Assembly (NCBI GenBank): GCA_039801725.1
Contig: JBDRVE010000001.1
Coordinates: forward strand, 41,168-105,167
Direction: 5' to 3'
DNA: 64,000 nucleotides
Source: a candidate division WOR-3 bacterium
GTDB lineage: Bacteria; Hydrothermota; Tepidihabitantia; Tepidihabitantales; DTDR01
Both the position numbers and the translations under genes were made by a program. Positions 18,048-27,495 of the stretch are shown here, piece after piece (the stretch's first letter is position 1; each line of letters starts with the position of its first letter). A model generated the notes under the pieces. The model worked only from the letters and a program-made list of their open reading frames with translations, did no database searches and was not told where the DNA came from.

Positions 18048-18902
18048 ATGAATATATTCGAAAAACTAAAAAATACCTTAAAAAAAACAAAAGAACAATT
18101 TAAAAAAATATTTTTATCAGATAACTTAGAAGAATTGGAAGAAGCCTTACTTTCTGCCGATATTGGAACTCAATTAACTCAAAAATTAATTGAAAAATGT
18201 AAAAAAATAAAAAACAATAAAAAAGAATTTTTAAAAAAAGAACTCCTTAATATCTTATCTCTACCTTATGAGGAAAGATTTTTTTCTTTTCCCAAAGTTA
18301 TTTTAATAATCGGTGTAAATGGTAGTGGTAAAACTACCACCGTAGGTAAACTTGCGTATTATTATAAAATTAAAGGACAGAACGTTATCATTGCTTCTGC
18401 CGACACTTATCGAGATGCTGCTACTGAACAGTTAAAAATTTGGGCGGAAAAAATTAAAACCGAAATTATCCTTTCCCAAAAAGGTCAAGATGCTGCGGCG
18501 ATTGTTTTCGACGCCATCCAATCAGCACAGAAGAGAGGAAAAGATATTGTGATAGTTGATACAGCCGGGAGATTACATACTCGCAAAGAATTGATTGAAG
18601 AACTTAAAAAAATTATTCGGGTGATAAATAAAATAAAAAAAAGTGAACCGGAGGAAATATTTCTAACAATAGATGCTTCGGTAGGACAAAATGGGATTGA
18701 ACAAGCAAAAATCTTCAAAGAAGAAATTGGAGTTACTGGTATTATTGTAACGAAATTAGATGGCACGGCTAAAGGAGGAATAATTATTCCTATTGCTTAT
18801 GAACTTAAATTACCGATTTGTTATATAGGATGTGGTGAAGAATTAAACGATTTAATTCCTTTTTCTGCGGAAGCCTTCATTAAAGCAATCTTAGAAGATT
18901 AA
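18048..18902 (+). CDS. ftsY: Signal recognition particle receptor FtsY
   Basis: SRP receptor GTPase that docks ribosome-SRP complexes at the membrane. The 284 residues form a basic N domain and the G domain: GVNGSGKTTTVGKLA (P-loop, about residue 88), DTYRDAATEQLKIWAEK (insertion-box region), DTAGRLH and TKLDGTAKGG. The acidic A domain of E. coli FtsY is absent, which is normal outside Proteobacteria. It is 8 nt after smc and presumably co-transcribed. Confidence 0.95.
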   Translation: MNIFEKLKNTLKKTKEQFKKIFLSDNLEELEEALLSADIGTQLTQKLIEKCKKIKNNKKEFLKKELLNILSLPYEERFFSFPKVILIIGVNGSGKTTTVGKLAYYYKIKGQNVIIASADTYRDAATEQLKIWAEKIKTEIILSQKGQDAAAIVFDAIQSAQKRGKDIVIVDTAGRLHTRKELIEELKKIIRVINKIKKSEPEEIFLTIDASVGQNGIEQAKIFKEEIGVTGIIVTKLDGTAKGGIIIPIAYELKLPICYIGCGEELNDLIPFSAEAFIKAILED

Positions 18903-18904
18903 TA

Positions 18905-18932
18905 TTGAAAGTAAATCATAAGATTTTATAAT
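18905..18932 (+). promoter_or_regulatory. Promoter of the EfpL-like gene
   Basis: TTGAAA (18905-18910), 16-nt spacer, TATAAT (18927-18932). An 18-nt leader with a GGGGG SD-like block precedes the ATG at 18951, so this gene belongs to the SD-led class. Confidence 0.7.
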
Positions 18933-18950
18933 TTTAAAAAGGGGGTTAAT

Positions 18951-19511
18951 ATGATTTCAGCTAGTGAAGTAAAAGAGGGCATGGTATTAAAAATGGAAGA
19001 TGGATTTTACAAAGTAATAACAAGTGAATACAAAGCAGGAACAGCAAAATTTGGTAGTCTTGTTCATTTAAAATTAAAAAATCTCCAAACCGGTTCCTTC
19101 ACTGAAAGAAGATTTAGCCCCGATGATAAATTGCAAGCTGTTCACTTAGAGATTGTAGAAATGGAGTATCTATATAACGATGGTGAGAATTTCTATTTTA
19201 TGCATCCCGAAACTTACGAACAATTTTCTTTATCAAAAAAAATTATTGGTGACTTTGCTATTTTCTTAAAGGAGGGTTTCAAAATTAAAGTAGAATTTTA
19301 TGAAGGAAAACCCATTGATTTCATAATGCCCAAAACCGTCGACCTGCGAGTAATAGAAACCGGTGCTGGCGTTAAAAGTGAAACAGACGCGGCCTACAAA
19401 ACTGCTAAATTAGAAAATGGACTCGAAATTATGGTTCCTCAATTTATTAAGATAAATGATATTGTAAGAATAAGTACCGAAACAAAAAAATATATCGAAA
19501 GAGTAAAATAA
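18951..19511 (+). CDS. efpL: EF-P paralogue of the EfpL (YeiP) type
   Basis: 186 residues with KOW, OB and C-terminal EF-P domains. It enters the ribosomal E site and rescues stalled peptide-bond formation. The sequence favours EfpL/YeiP over EF-P: PKTVDLRVIETGAGVK matches the EfpL C-domain, and the domain I tip is KAGTAKFGS with T31-A32-K33 where E. coli EfpL has T31-A32-R33. The canonical KPGKG loop is missing. It lies 48 nt after ftsY with its own promoter. A second EF-P gene is at 58815-59375. Confidence 0.85.
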   Translation: MISASEVKEGMVLKMEDGFYKVITSEYKAGTAKFGSLVHLKLKNLQTGSFTERRFSPDDKLQAVHLEIVEMEYLYNDGENFYFMHPETYEQFSLSKKIIGDFAIFLKEGFKIKVEFYEGKPIDFIMPKTVDLRVIETGAGVKSETDAAYKTAKLENGLEIMVPQFIKINDIVRISTETKKYIERVK

Positions 19512-20780
19512 TTATTTAGCAGTATATAAAATTGTTAAAATAATTGGGAAAAGAGTAGAAAAGATCTGTAAATAATCTTCCCAGAATTTTATTGGTATCC
19601 GAGGCACATAGATAATATCACCGGGATTGAGTTCTAAATTATTAAGTTGAGTAATTTTCTTACCTTTTCTTATTACATAAACTTTTCTTCTGTCGGCATA
19701 TTGAGTATATCCTCCGGCTATTGCAATGTACTGAGAAATAGTTAAATTTTCTTGAAATTTTATTACCTGAGGATTGGCCACTTCTCCATTTACATAGATA
19801 TTGTTTTCCTTTTCTGGTATGTAAATAATATCACCATTTTTTAATTCCAAATTATAAGAAAGATCGTTTTCTATTAATAATTTTCTTAAATTAAGAGGAA
19901 TTTTAATTTTTGAAGCATTTGAAATTTCTCTTTCTAAATAACTATTATCTAAATCTGCCCAAGGAGTAACTCCACCGGCTTTTTTTAATACTTCTAATAA
20001 TCTTTCATTTTCTCTTATTTCATACCTTCCTTCGCTTACTCGTTCTCTTTCAACAGTAGTTACAGAAGTACGTAAACGATATTCTCCACGTCCAAAAATA
20101 GCACCTTTGATTTGAACACTATTGATTATGGGCGGTACATAAATTTTATCTCCTGATTGTACAAAAGGATTAGCCGTAATATCTCCTTCATTTTCAAATT
20201 TCTCAATATCTACTTTTAAAGTGTCTTTACCCCTTATTAATCGAATATTTATTTTTGAACCATTAGGAGTAATTCCTCCAGCTTTAGCAATTATTTGAGA
20301 AACCCTTTCTACCGGCATTGCATAATAAGTTCCGGGATAATAGACTTCTCCAGTAACCAAAACAACTCCCGAACGAAGTCCCACTAGCGTAAGTTTGACA
20401 AATACATCATTATAATATTTTAAAAATACTTTAGTCAAGGAATCTTGGGCTTCCTTTATTGTCAATCCACTAATCCGAATTACATCTACCGTTTCCATTT
20501 TTTCTAATCCTCCGGGAAAATTAGATTTTAATATTATTTGAACTTTCCCTTCATAAGTCACCCAAGTAGTGTATGAATAATTTACTTTGCCTTTAATAGT
20601 TATCAACAAATTATCGCCGGGCATTAAAATATATTCTTCTGAAATTATTGGTGCTTCGACTCCTACAAGTTCGCTACCACGTACAGGCGCAGAGGAAATA
20701 TTGGTTGCTGGCGTAATTTGAGAAGGAACAAAAGAAGGGGAAATTTGTTGGTAAATAATCAAAAAAACAAAATACCACAT
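19512..20780 (-). CDS. SLBB-domain polysaccharide export protein
   Basis: 422-residue Wza-type exporter for capsule or exopolysaccharide. It has a signal peptide without a clear lipobox, a Poly_export domain (EEYILMPGDNLLITIKG, about residue 50), then three SLBB-like units starting VLVTGEVYYPGTYY, VQIKGAIFGRGEYRL and IYVNGEVANPQVI. The hydrophobic C-terminal helix (DYLQIFSTLFPIILTILYT) could span the outer membrane as in Wza. It converges with the EfpL-like gene, with 0 nt between stops, and diverges from the initiating glycosyltransferase. Confidence 0.85.
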   Translation of the reverse strand: MWYFVFLIIYQQISPSFVPSQITPATNISSAPVRGSELVGVEAPIISEEYILMPGDNLLITIKGKVNYSYTTWVTYEGKVQIILKSNFPGGLEKMETVDVIRISGLTIKEAQDSLTKVFLKYYNDVFVKLTLVGLRSGVVLVTGEVYYPGTYYAMPVERVSQIIAKAGGITPNGSKINIRLIRGKDTLKVDIEKFENEGDITANPFVQSGDKIYVPPIINSVQIKGAIFGRGEYRLRTSVTTVERERVSEGRYEIRENERLLEVLKKAGGVTPWADLDNSYLEREISNASKIKIPLNLRKLLIENDLSYNLELKNGDIIYIPEKENNIYVNGEVANPQVIKFQENLTISQYIAIAGGYTQYADRRKVYVIRKGKKITQLNNLELNPGDIIYVPRIPIKFWEDYLQIFSTLFPIILTILYTAK

Positions 20781-20788
20781 TTATTAAA

Positions 20789-20816
20789 ATTTTATTAATT
20801 TCTTATAAAAAATCAA
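20789..20816 (-). promoter_or_regulatory. Leaderless promoter of the SLBB export gene
   Basis: Minus-strand TTGATT (20811-20816), 16-nt spacer, TAAAAT (20789-20794), 8 nt to the ATG at 20780. It abuts the divergent promoter of the glycosyltransferase. Confidence 0.6.
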
Positions 20817-20818
20817 GG

Positions 20819-20847
20819 TTGACATTAATTAAAAATCTATTTATAAT
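20819..20847 (+). promoter_or_regulatory. Leaderless promoter of the initiating glycosyltransferase (GTG start)
   Basis: TTGACA (20819-20824), 17-nt spacer, TATAAT (20842-20847), then 6 nt to a GTG start at 20854. Confidence 0.75.
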
Positions 20848-20853
20848 CAATAA

Positions 20854-22152
20854 GTGAAAAAAAATTTATTAGTAAATATTATCCTTTTCTTATTAGACTT
20901 CTTAGTATTATCCTTTTCTTATTTTTTAGGTTATATTACCAGAGCCTTATTTTTGCCAAAAATTTTTCCTCAACTTTCTTTTCCTTTGCCTTTCAAGATA
21001 TTCTCTGATCGATTTTATTTTTTGTTTATTTATTTTTTAATATTCTTTTTTAATGATTTATATGGTAAAAGATTTGACCTAACTGAAGAACTTCAAAAAT
21101 TATGGAAAGGACTTTTATTGGGAACAATAATTATTATTTTTATTGCTTATCTTACTCAAATTTATAGCTTTTCGCGGATTGTAATCCTGCTGGCTTTCAT
21201 TTTTTCTTTAATTCTTCTTCCCATTACCCGGTGGGCAGCTAAATTACTTTTAGCAAAGGTTGGTTTGTTTGTAAAAAAAGTAAAAATTATTGGAGAAAAA
21301 GAAATAATAGAAGATTTAAAAAAAGAGATTACCCGCCAACGGTACTTAGGTTATCAATTAATTAAAAAAGAAGAACAACCCGATATTCTAATCGTGGCGG
21401 ACAAATTTTTTAAAGAAAAATTTCCTTCTTTCTTTTCGGAAATTTTTATTCTTGCTGATTTAAATCTTTTACAAACCCAAAATGTTGAAATTGAAAAAAT
21501 TGGTAAATATTTATTTTTAAAACCAAAGTATAATCTTTTAAAACCTTTTAATCTCTTTATCAAAACGGTAATAGAATATTCATTATCGCTAATTATCTTT
21601 ATAATCTCTTTGCCGCTATTTTTCCTAATTTCTTTCTTAATAAAAATTACCTCTCCTGGCCCGGTTTTTTATAAACAAAAAAGAATTGGACTTCAAGGTA
21701 AATTTTTTACTCTTTATAAATTCCGTACAATGAAAATGGAGGCTCAAAAATATCAAGAAATTTTTAAAGAAAAACATTTTAATGAATGGCAGAAAAAATT
21801 AAAAATTCCTGGAACGGAAAAATTAATAACACCTTTAGGAAAATTTCTAAGAAGATTTAGTTTAGATGAATTACCTCAATTAATAAATATATTAAAAGGA
21901 GAGATGGCTTTAGTAGGTCCACGTCCTTATTTACTAGAAGAAAAAGAACTAATAAAAGATTATTTGCCAATTATTTCTAAAGTAAAACCAGGGTTAACCG
22001 GTTTATGGCAAATTTCTGGCCGAGGCAATTTAACCTTACAAGAGCGATTGATGCTTGATGAATATTATGTAAAAAATTGGTCACTCTGGTTAGATTTTTC
22101 AATTTTACTGTTGACCTTTAAGGCAATACTTATGTACGAAAATCCTTATTAA
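20854..22152 (+). CDS. Undecaprenyl-phosphate sugar-1-phosphate transferase (WbaP/PglC-like)
   Basis: 432-residue initiator of surface glycan synthesis, loading a sugar-1-phosphate onto undecaprenyl phosphate. There are four N-terminal membrane helices (about residues 5-140), a degenerate CoA-binding-like middle, a further helix and the catalytic bacterial sugar transferase domain. The motifs are SPGPVFYKQKRIG, FTLYKFRTMKMEA, RRFSLDELPQL (Asp-Glu pair), GEMALVGPRPYL and KPGLTGLWQISGRG. The start is GTG. It is paired head to head with the exporter. Confidence 0.9.
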   Translation: MKKNLLVNIILFLLDFLVLSFSYFLGYITRALFLPKIFPQLSFPLPFKIFSDRFYFLFIYFLIFFFNDLYGKRFDLTEELQKLWKGLLLGTIIIIFIAYLTQIYSFSRIVILLAFIFSLILLPITRWAAKLLLAKVGLFVKKVKIIGEKEIIEDLKKEITRQRYLGYQLIKKEEQPDILIVADKFFKEKFPSFFSEIFILADLNLLQTQNVEIEKIGKYLFLKPKYNLLKPFNLFIKTVIEYSLSLIIFIISLPLFFLISFLIKITSPGPVFYKQKRIGLQGKFFTLYKFRTMKMEAQKYQEIFKEKHFNEWQKKLKIPGTEKLITPLGKFLRRFSLDELPQLINILKGEMALVGPRPYLLEEKELIKDYLPIISKVKPGLTGLWQISGRGNLTLQERLMLDEYYVKNWSLWLDFSILLLTFKAILMYENPY

Positions 22153-22775
22153 TGAAAATCAATTTTCGGATAATTTCTTTCTTAGTTTTTGTCTTTCTTT
22201 TCTTATTGACTTTTCTTTTTACTAAAAAAAGTAAAAAGTCAATTTTTTATTTAGATGAGAAGAATCTAATAGTCGATAGTATCAATAAAACAATAATATT
22301 TTCAGGAGAAATAAGTAAAAATAAAGGAGAAGTTCAATTTTTAATAAATTTAAAAGGTTATGAATGGTTAAACGAAAAAGCAAGCATTTTAAGTAATACC
22401 CCTCTTATTGCTTTGCAGAATGCCTTAAGTTTTTTAGATTGGTCCTTTTGGGAAAGTTTATACTTTTATAATAAAATAACAAGAAAAATCTCCCTATTGA
22501 TAGTAACGGATAAAAAAGAAATACCTGCAGAAAGTCTCCTCATAACAAAAGAAAGGCAGATTTCCTTTTCAAATTTAATTTTTCTTGGCAATCCCTATTG
22601 GGATAATCTTATTTTAAAAGAAGATCGTATCAACTGTAAAAAATGTCCTTTTTTAGAGGAGGAGGCAAAATGGCTAAATAAATCCTTTCCCCAAAAATAT
22701 GTTCTTAATACCAAATTTTTTCCCGTTAATAAAAAAGTTAAAATTAAATTAATTCTTTCTGGCGGCGATAAATAA
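22152..22775 (+). CDS. Single-pass exported protein, faintly YdjY-like
   Basis: 207 residues with one N-terminal membrane segment (about residues 7-24) and an extracytoplasmic domain. IIFSGEISKNKGEVQFLINL faintly resembles YdjY-type proteins, but I would not assign the family. One CxxC (NCKKCPFLEEEA) is present. Its ATG overlaps the stop of the glycosyltransferase (TAATG), so a role in the same glycan pathway is likely. Its 3' end overlaps the convergent MFS gene by 32 bp. Confidence 0.5.
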   Translation: MKINFRIISFLVFVFLFLLTFLFTKKSKKSIFYLDEKNLIVDSINKTIIFSGEISKNKGEVQFLINLKGYEWLNEKASILSNTPLIALQNALSFLDWSFWESLYFYNKITRKISLLIVTDKKEIPAESLLITKERQISFSNLIFLGNPYWDNLILKEDRINCKKCPFLEEEAKWLNKSFPQKYVLNTKFFPVNKKVKIKLILSGGDK

Positions 22776-24075
22776 GAAAAATAATCAAAGAAGAGAACAT
22801 CACAAAAACTCCTATAGAAAACAAAATTGTTGTTCTTGGGAAAAAGTAGGTTAATTGACCAATAATAAAAGCAAAAATGCCAAAAAATAAATGTAAAAAC
22901 CATTCTTTGAGAGAAAAAATCTTACCTCGTAGTTCTTCAGGAACATTTTCCTGCAAAATAGTATCTTGAATCACAAAAATCGGTGAAAGAAAAAAACCGC
23001 ACATAAAAAGTAAAAAAATCACCAATGGTAATATTTTCGTAAGAGACAAGATGATTGTTAAAATCCCAAAAAGAAAAAAAGTTATAATTAACACCAAATT
23101 TTTCTCAAATTTGTGTCCCCAAATTCCATAAGTTAATGAACTTAAGATTAAACCTATTGAACCGATAGTGCCTAAGAAACCCACTCCGGAGGTTCCCAAT
23201 TTAAGACCTTCTGACTCCTGAATAATTGGCACATAAAGTACCAATGCCCCAGTGCCCAAAATTACAAATAAAAAAACTGAAAGAATTACTATTTGAACTT
23301 TACGATTCTTTAAAATATATTGGGAAGCCTCTTTCAAATCATTAATCATTAATTTTAATTTGGATAAAATCAAAGAAAAAAAATTCCTTGACTGTTGAGA
23401 AATTACAGTTGGAGAAGAAATTCTTTTTATTTTTATTTTAGTAGAAAGATAGATTAATGCTAAAACTGAAATCCAATAGGTAAAAGAATCAATATAAAAA
23501 CCAGCAGCCCAACTATAGGAAATACCGATTTTCTTCCAAATTTGCCAATCCACAATAAACCCACCAACTAGCATACCTAAAAGAGTGGCGATTCTTCCTA
23601 ATAGATTATTGAAAGAATTAGCCGCTAAAAGTCTTCTCTTAGCTACTAAATAAGGAACAATCGATAACCGAGTAGCGTTAAAAAACAAACCTAACAGAAA
23701 AACAAAAAAACAGATAATATAAACCAAGGATAAATTAAATAACCTTAACACCAAAAAAGGAATGAAGGCAACTAATATAGCTCGGAATAAGTCACAAAAA
23801 ATTAAAATTTTTCTCTTATCCCATCGATCAATAAAAATTCCCGCAAAAGGACCAAACAGTATCGTTGGTAAAGTAACAACAACAGATAGAAAAGAAATCG
23901 CCCGAGAGGTATTTAAATTTTTTTTTTGCGCCAGAAAGCTAATCATTGCCAAAATCGCCATATAATCCAATTTATCACCGAAGAGGGAGAAAGCTTGAGA
24001 AATTGAAAAAATCATAAATTTTTTTATTTTAAAAAGGTTAAAAAATTCACTTTTTTGGATATTAACCTCTGCCAT
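22744..24075 (-). CDS. MFS transporter
   Basis: 443-residue inner-membrane protein with about 12 helices. FGPFAGIFIDRWDKRKILIF contains the loop 2-3 signature (GxxxDRxxRR-like) of the major facilitator superfamily, and the layout matches the EntS/MFS_3 exporters. The substrate cannot be read from the sequence. It is the last gene of the unit running from the lipoprotein through rpsO and pnp, overlapping the glycosyltransferase by 14 bp. Confidence 0.8.
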   Translation of the reverse strand: MAEVNIQKSEFFNLFKIKKFMIFSISQAFSLFGDKLDYMAILAMISFLAQKKNLNTSRAISFLSVVVTLPTILFGPFAGIFIDRWDKRKILIFCDLFRAILVAFIPFLVLRLFNLSLVYIICFFVFLLGLFFNATRLSIVPYLVAKRRLLAANSFNNLLGRIATLLGMLVGGFIVDWQIWKKIGISYSWAAGFYIDSFTYWISVLALIYLSTKIKIKRISSPTVISQQSRNFFSLILSKLKLMINDLKEASQYILKNRKVQIVILSVFLFVILGTGALVLYVPIIQESEGLKLGTSGVGFLGTIGSIGLILSSLTYGIWGHKFEKNLVLIITFFLFGILTIILSLTKILPLVIFLLFMCGFFLSPIFVIQDTILQENVPEELRGKIFSLKEWFLHLFFGIFAFIIGQLTYFFPRTTILFSIGVFVMFSSLIIFLIYRRQKELI

Positions 24076-25219
24076 TATTGTGAATTATCTGATAATAAAA
24101 TTTTTCTACTTGGAAACTTATTTTTTCCCAAGAATAGTTTAAAGCCTTTTCTCGACCTAATTTCCCCATTTCTTCAGCTCTTCTTGGTTCCCTAGCTAAT
24201 TCAATTATTTTTTCACCAATTTCCCGAGAATCACAAGGTCTTACTAAAAAACCTTCTCTGCCGTTCTTTAAGATCTCGCGATATCCCGGAATGTTAGAAG
24301 CCACAATCGGTTTTCCGCAAGCCATTGCTTCTAAGAGAACAATTCCAAAACTTTCTGCCCCAATCGAAGGAGCCACAAAAATATTGGCGGTAGCATAAAA
24401 TCTGGGTAACTCTTCAAAAGAAACAGCTCCACAAAAAACAATGTTTTTTTTCACTTCTTCTGAAAGATATTCTTGATAGGAATAACCAAAGACTCCCTTT
24501 CCCACAATCAAAAGAAGAAAATTAGGAAATTCTTTTTTTATTATTGATAAAGCACGCAAAAGATATTTCAGACCTTTTCGTGGTTCGAATCTTCCCACAA
24601 ATAATAGTCGAGGGTAATATTCTAAATATTCCTGTAAGGGTTTAATGTCGGGACGGAAAAAATTAGTATCTACTCCGTTAGGAATTATATGATATTTCCC
24701 AGGGAAATATTTCTGGGTAGCTTTTTTAGCTGCGTTAGAGACCGCAATAATTCCATCAAGTTTTTTAAAAAAAGGATATAGAAAGGGACGGAAAATAGTA
24801 TATCCCAAACTATTTTTAAAATAAGAATGAAGAGTAATAATATTTTTTGTTTTAGAGAACTTCAACACATATAGAGGAAGTAAAGGAGCTAAACAGCCAT
24901 GAATATGAATAATATCAAAATTGTTCTTCTCCAATATCTCTTTTATTTGGGCTCCCAATTGCCATCCGATAGGAAAAGAAGCAAAAGATTTGTTAGCCCG
25001 AAAAATTATTGCTCTACCTACCCGGTAAACATGTTTTTCATCTTCTTCATAGTTATACAAATTATTATCAATCTTTAAAAAATGGTTGGTTGAAAAATTT
25101 GTTGTCAAAATTTTTACCGTATGATTCCGTTTTCTTAACTCTTGTGATAAATTATAAATATGAACCGGAATGCCACCGATATAAGGAAAATAAACATCAG
25201 AAACCATTAAAATCTTCAT
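24062..25219 (-). CDS. Glycosyltransferase family 4
   Basis: 385-residue GT-B glycosyltransferase resembling PimB/WcaI-type mannosyltransferases. The acceptor-side N-domain opens MKILMVSDVYFPYIGGIPVH; the nucleotide-binding C-domain has LLFVGRFEPRKGLKYLL and the E-x7-E motif region SIGAESFGIVLLEAMACGKPIV. It is cytoplasmic or membrane-associated, acting in surface glycan or glycolipid synthesis. It sits between the alanine dehydrogenase-like gene (13-nt gap) and the MFS gene. Confidence 0.88.
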   Translation of the reverse strand: MKILMVSDVYFPYIGGIPVHIYNLSQELRKRNHTVKILTTNFSTNHFLKIDNNLYNYEEDEKHVYRVGRAIIFRANKSFASFPIGWQLGAQIKEILEKNNFDIIHIHGCLAPLLPLYVLKFSKTKNIITLHSYFKNSLGYTIFRPFLYPFFKKLDGIIAVSNAAKKATQKYFPGKYHIIPNGVDTNFFRPDIKPLQEYLEYYPRLLFVGRFEPRKGLKYLLRALSIIKKEFPNFLLLIVGKGVFGYSYQEYLSEEVKKNIVFCGAVSFEELPRFYATANIFVAPSIGAESFGIVLLEAMACGKPIVASNIPGYREILKNGREGFLVRPCDSREIGEKIIELAREPRRAEEMGKLGREKALNYSWEKISFQVEKFYYQIIHNNGRG

Positions 25220-25232
25220 TAATTTATTAAGA

Positions 25233-26219
25233 TTAAAAAATAGTGATTCTTTTACCGATTTTCTTTCTTTTTGCTATTTTATAAACTTGGTAAGCACAAA
25301 CTAAATCTTGAATTCCTAAACCGGTAGAATCAAAAATAGTAATTTCTTCATCCTTTTCTCTACCAGGAATTTTTCCACAAATAACTTCGCCAATTTCGCC
25401 TTTAATATCTTCTTTTTTAATAAATCCCTTTTCTAAAGGAACATTTATTTCCCCAGAATGAGATGCTTGCTCCCAATCATCAACATAAACTTTTCCTTTC
25501 TTCAGAATCTCCCAATCTAATTCTTCTTTTCCTGGGGCATCGGCACCAATCGCATTGATGTGAACACCCGGTTTGATCCATTCGACTTTAATTATTGGCT
25601 CTCTTACGGGTGTTTGGGTAGAAATGATATCAGCATCTCTGACACATTCTTCAATTGAAGAACAAATAACAATTGGTATTTTCACAAGTGATTGAAACTT
25701 TCTTTGAAAGTTTTTTGCTACTTTGATGTTTATATCATAAACTTTCACCTGTTTAATTTTTCTCACCCGGATAATTGCTAAAAGCTGCGTTTCAGCCTGT
25801 ACTCCGGCACCTACTAAAGAAAGTATTGAAGCATCTTTCCTTGCCAGGTATTTAGTAGCTATTCCTCCAGCTGCTCCGGTACGAATATTAGTAATTGCTG
25901 TTCCATCTAAAATAGCTAAAGGAGCGCCATTCTTAGGAGAAATCAAAATAATTGTTGCCATTACGCTGGGAATTTTGTATTTTGAAGGGTTGTTCGGATG
26001 CACATTAACTACTTTAACACCAGAAATTTCGTAAGTAGGCAAATAGGCTGGCATTACCCGGATATCGCCTTGATATTTTTCGTAAAAAAGATAAACCTTA
26101 GGAGGCATAATTACACGACCCATTCCTTTTTCATAAAAGGCTTTTTCTACTGCCTTTAAGGCTAAATCCATTTTTAAAATCTTTGTTACTTCTTTTAGAT
26201 TTAAAAATAATACTTCCAT
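25233..26219 (-). CDS. Ornithine cyclodeaminase / mu-crystallin family (alanine dehydrogenase-like)
   Basis: 328-residue NAD(P)-dependent enzyme of the OCD/mu-crystallin family. The dinucleotide fold begins SLVGAGVQAETQLLAI near residue 130; other family motifs are GDIRVMPAYLP, ILDGTAITNIRTGAAGGIATKYL and the C-terminal DSTGLGIQDL. Characterised relatives include archaeal alanine dehydrogenase, ornithine cyclodeaminase and ketimine reductases, so the substrate is open. AAGGAGATG provides an SD. It lies 13 nt after the M16 protease gene. Confidence 0.82.
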   Translation of the reverse strand: MEVLFLNLKEVTKILKMDLALKAVEKAFYEKGMGRVIMPPKVYLFYEKYQGDIRVMPAYLPTYEISGVKVVNVHPNNPSKYKIPSVMATIILISPKNGAPLAILDGTAITNIRTGAAGGIATKYLARKDASILSLVGAGVQAETQLLAIIRVRKIKQVKVYDINIKVAKNFQRKFQSLVKIPIVICSSIEECVRDADIISTQTPVREPIIKVEWIKPGVHINAIGADAPGKEELDWEILKKGKVYVDDWEQASHSGEINVPLEKGFIKKEDIKGEIGEVICGKIPGREKDEEITIFDSTGLGIQDLVCAYQVYKIAKRKKIGKRITIF

Positions 26220-26232
26220 TTCATCTCCTTTT

Positions 26233-27495
26233 TTAATATATTTCTTTAGGTAATATTTTTATAACATCTGACTCTTCAACATTGCCAACACTGGCGACAC
26301 TGAATTCATTTAAAGAAGATAAAACTTTTTCTGTTATTAAATCTAATTGTTCTTTTTTCACTTGATTATAGGCATCCAAAATTTCTTCAACAGTAAAAGA
26401 ACGACCATAAATAAATTCATTTTTAGCCAAATTAAAACTGCGGTTTAACGGATTTTCCAAATGAATCACGATTGCACTTTTAGTATAATTTAATGCTATC
26501 TCGTATTCTCTTTTTGTGAACCCCTCTTTCTTTAATTTTATCAATTCTTCAGTAACAATGTTAAGGGTCTTTTCTAATTTCGCTTTATCACACACAAAAT
26601 AGATACCAAAAATTGTTACATCTTCATAAAAATCAACGAAGGAAGAAATTTGGTACACTAAACCTTCTTCTTCCCTTAATCTTTGAAAAAGACGCGAAGA
26701 AAGAGAACCGCCCAAGGAGGTGTTAAAAATGGATAGAGCATATTTTTCTTTCTCTTCTTGAAAAAAAATTTTTTTCCCTAAAATAAAATATACACTGTCT
26801 AAATCCGTCTTATTTTTTACGCTAATTTTTAAAGATCCGCCTTCTTTTATTATTTCTCTTTTATTTTCACTTCCTTCTTTAAGAAGTAAATTCTCGCTCA
26901 TTTTTTGATAAACCTCTTTCTCTAAATCGCCAACCACTGAAATCACAACTTTACTTTTAGTGTAATTTTCCCAATAAAACTGTTTTATTATTTCGGGAGT
27001 AAACTTTTTAATAGTCTCGATTTTACCAGCAATTGGAAGTCCAAGAGAAGCATTAGGAAAAAGGGTATTAAAAAAAAGATTAAAAAGAAGATCTTCGTCA
27101 TCCTCATTAGACTGTTTTATTTCTTCAATAATTACTTCTCGTTCCTTTTCAAATTCCTGAGAATTAAAAAGAGGATAACAAATAATTTCCTTTAATAAAT
27201 CACAAACTGGTTCAGCAAATTCTTTTAAGAAACGAGCGTAAATTCCGGTCATCTCTCTTCCAGTAAAAGCATCCAATATACAACCAATCGATTCCGCATA
27301 ATAAGAAATTTCTTTTGCCGTCTTATTTTTTGTTCCCTTAAATAACATATGTTCAACAAAATGAGAAATACCGTTCATTTCTTTCGGTTCATCTCGAGAA
27401 CCATGATTAAAAGCCACACACAATGCCACTGAAGGATAAAAAGGACGATGTTCTAAAACTAAAGTAACACCATTAATTTTTTCTTTTTGTATCAT
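26233..27495 (-). CDS. M16 family zinc protease
   Basis: 420-residue processing-peptidase-like enzyme. The inverted zinc motif H-x-x-E-H is visible as SHFVEHMLFKGTKN, and the distal Glu lies in FEKEREVIIEEIKQSNED. The C-terminal M16C half contains LSSRLFQRLREEEGLVYQ. It has no signal peptide, so it is cytoplasmic. It overlaps pnp by 23 bp; the rpsO-pnp-M16 order is widespread in bacteria. Confidence 0.92.
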   Translation of the reverse strand: MIQKEKINGVTLVLEHRPFYPSVALCVAFNHGSRDEPKEMNGISHFVEHMLFKGTKNKTAKEISYYAESIGCILDAFTGREMTGIYARFLKEFAEPVCDLLKEIICYPLFNSQEFEKEREVIIEEIKQSNEDDEDLLFNLFFNTLFPNASLGLPIAGKIETIKKFTPEIIKQFYWENYTKSKVVISVVGDLEKEVYQKMSENLLLKEGSENKREIIKEGGSLKISVKNKTDLDSVYFILGKKIFFQEEKEKYALSIFNTSLGGSLSSRLFQRLREEEGLVYQISSFVDFYEDVTIFGIYFVCDKAKLEKTLNIVTEELIKLKKEGFTKREYEIALNYTKSAIVIHLENPLNRSFNLAKNEFIYGRSFTVEEILDAYNQVKKEQLDLITEKVLSSLNEFSVASVGNVEESDVIKILPKEIY

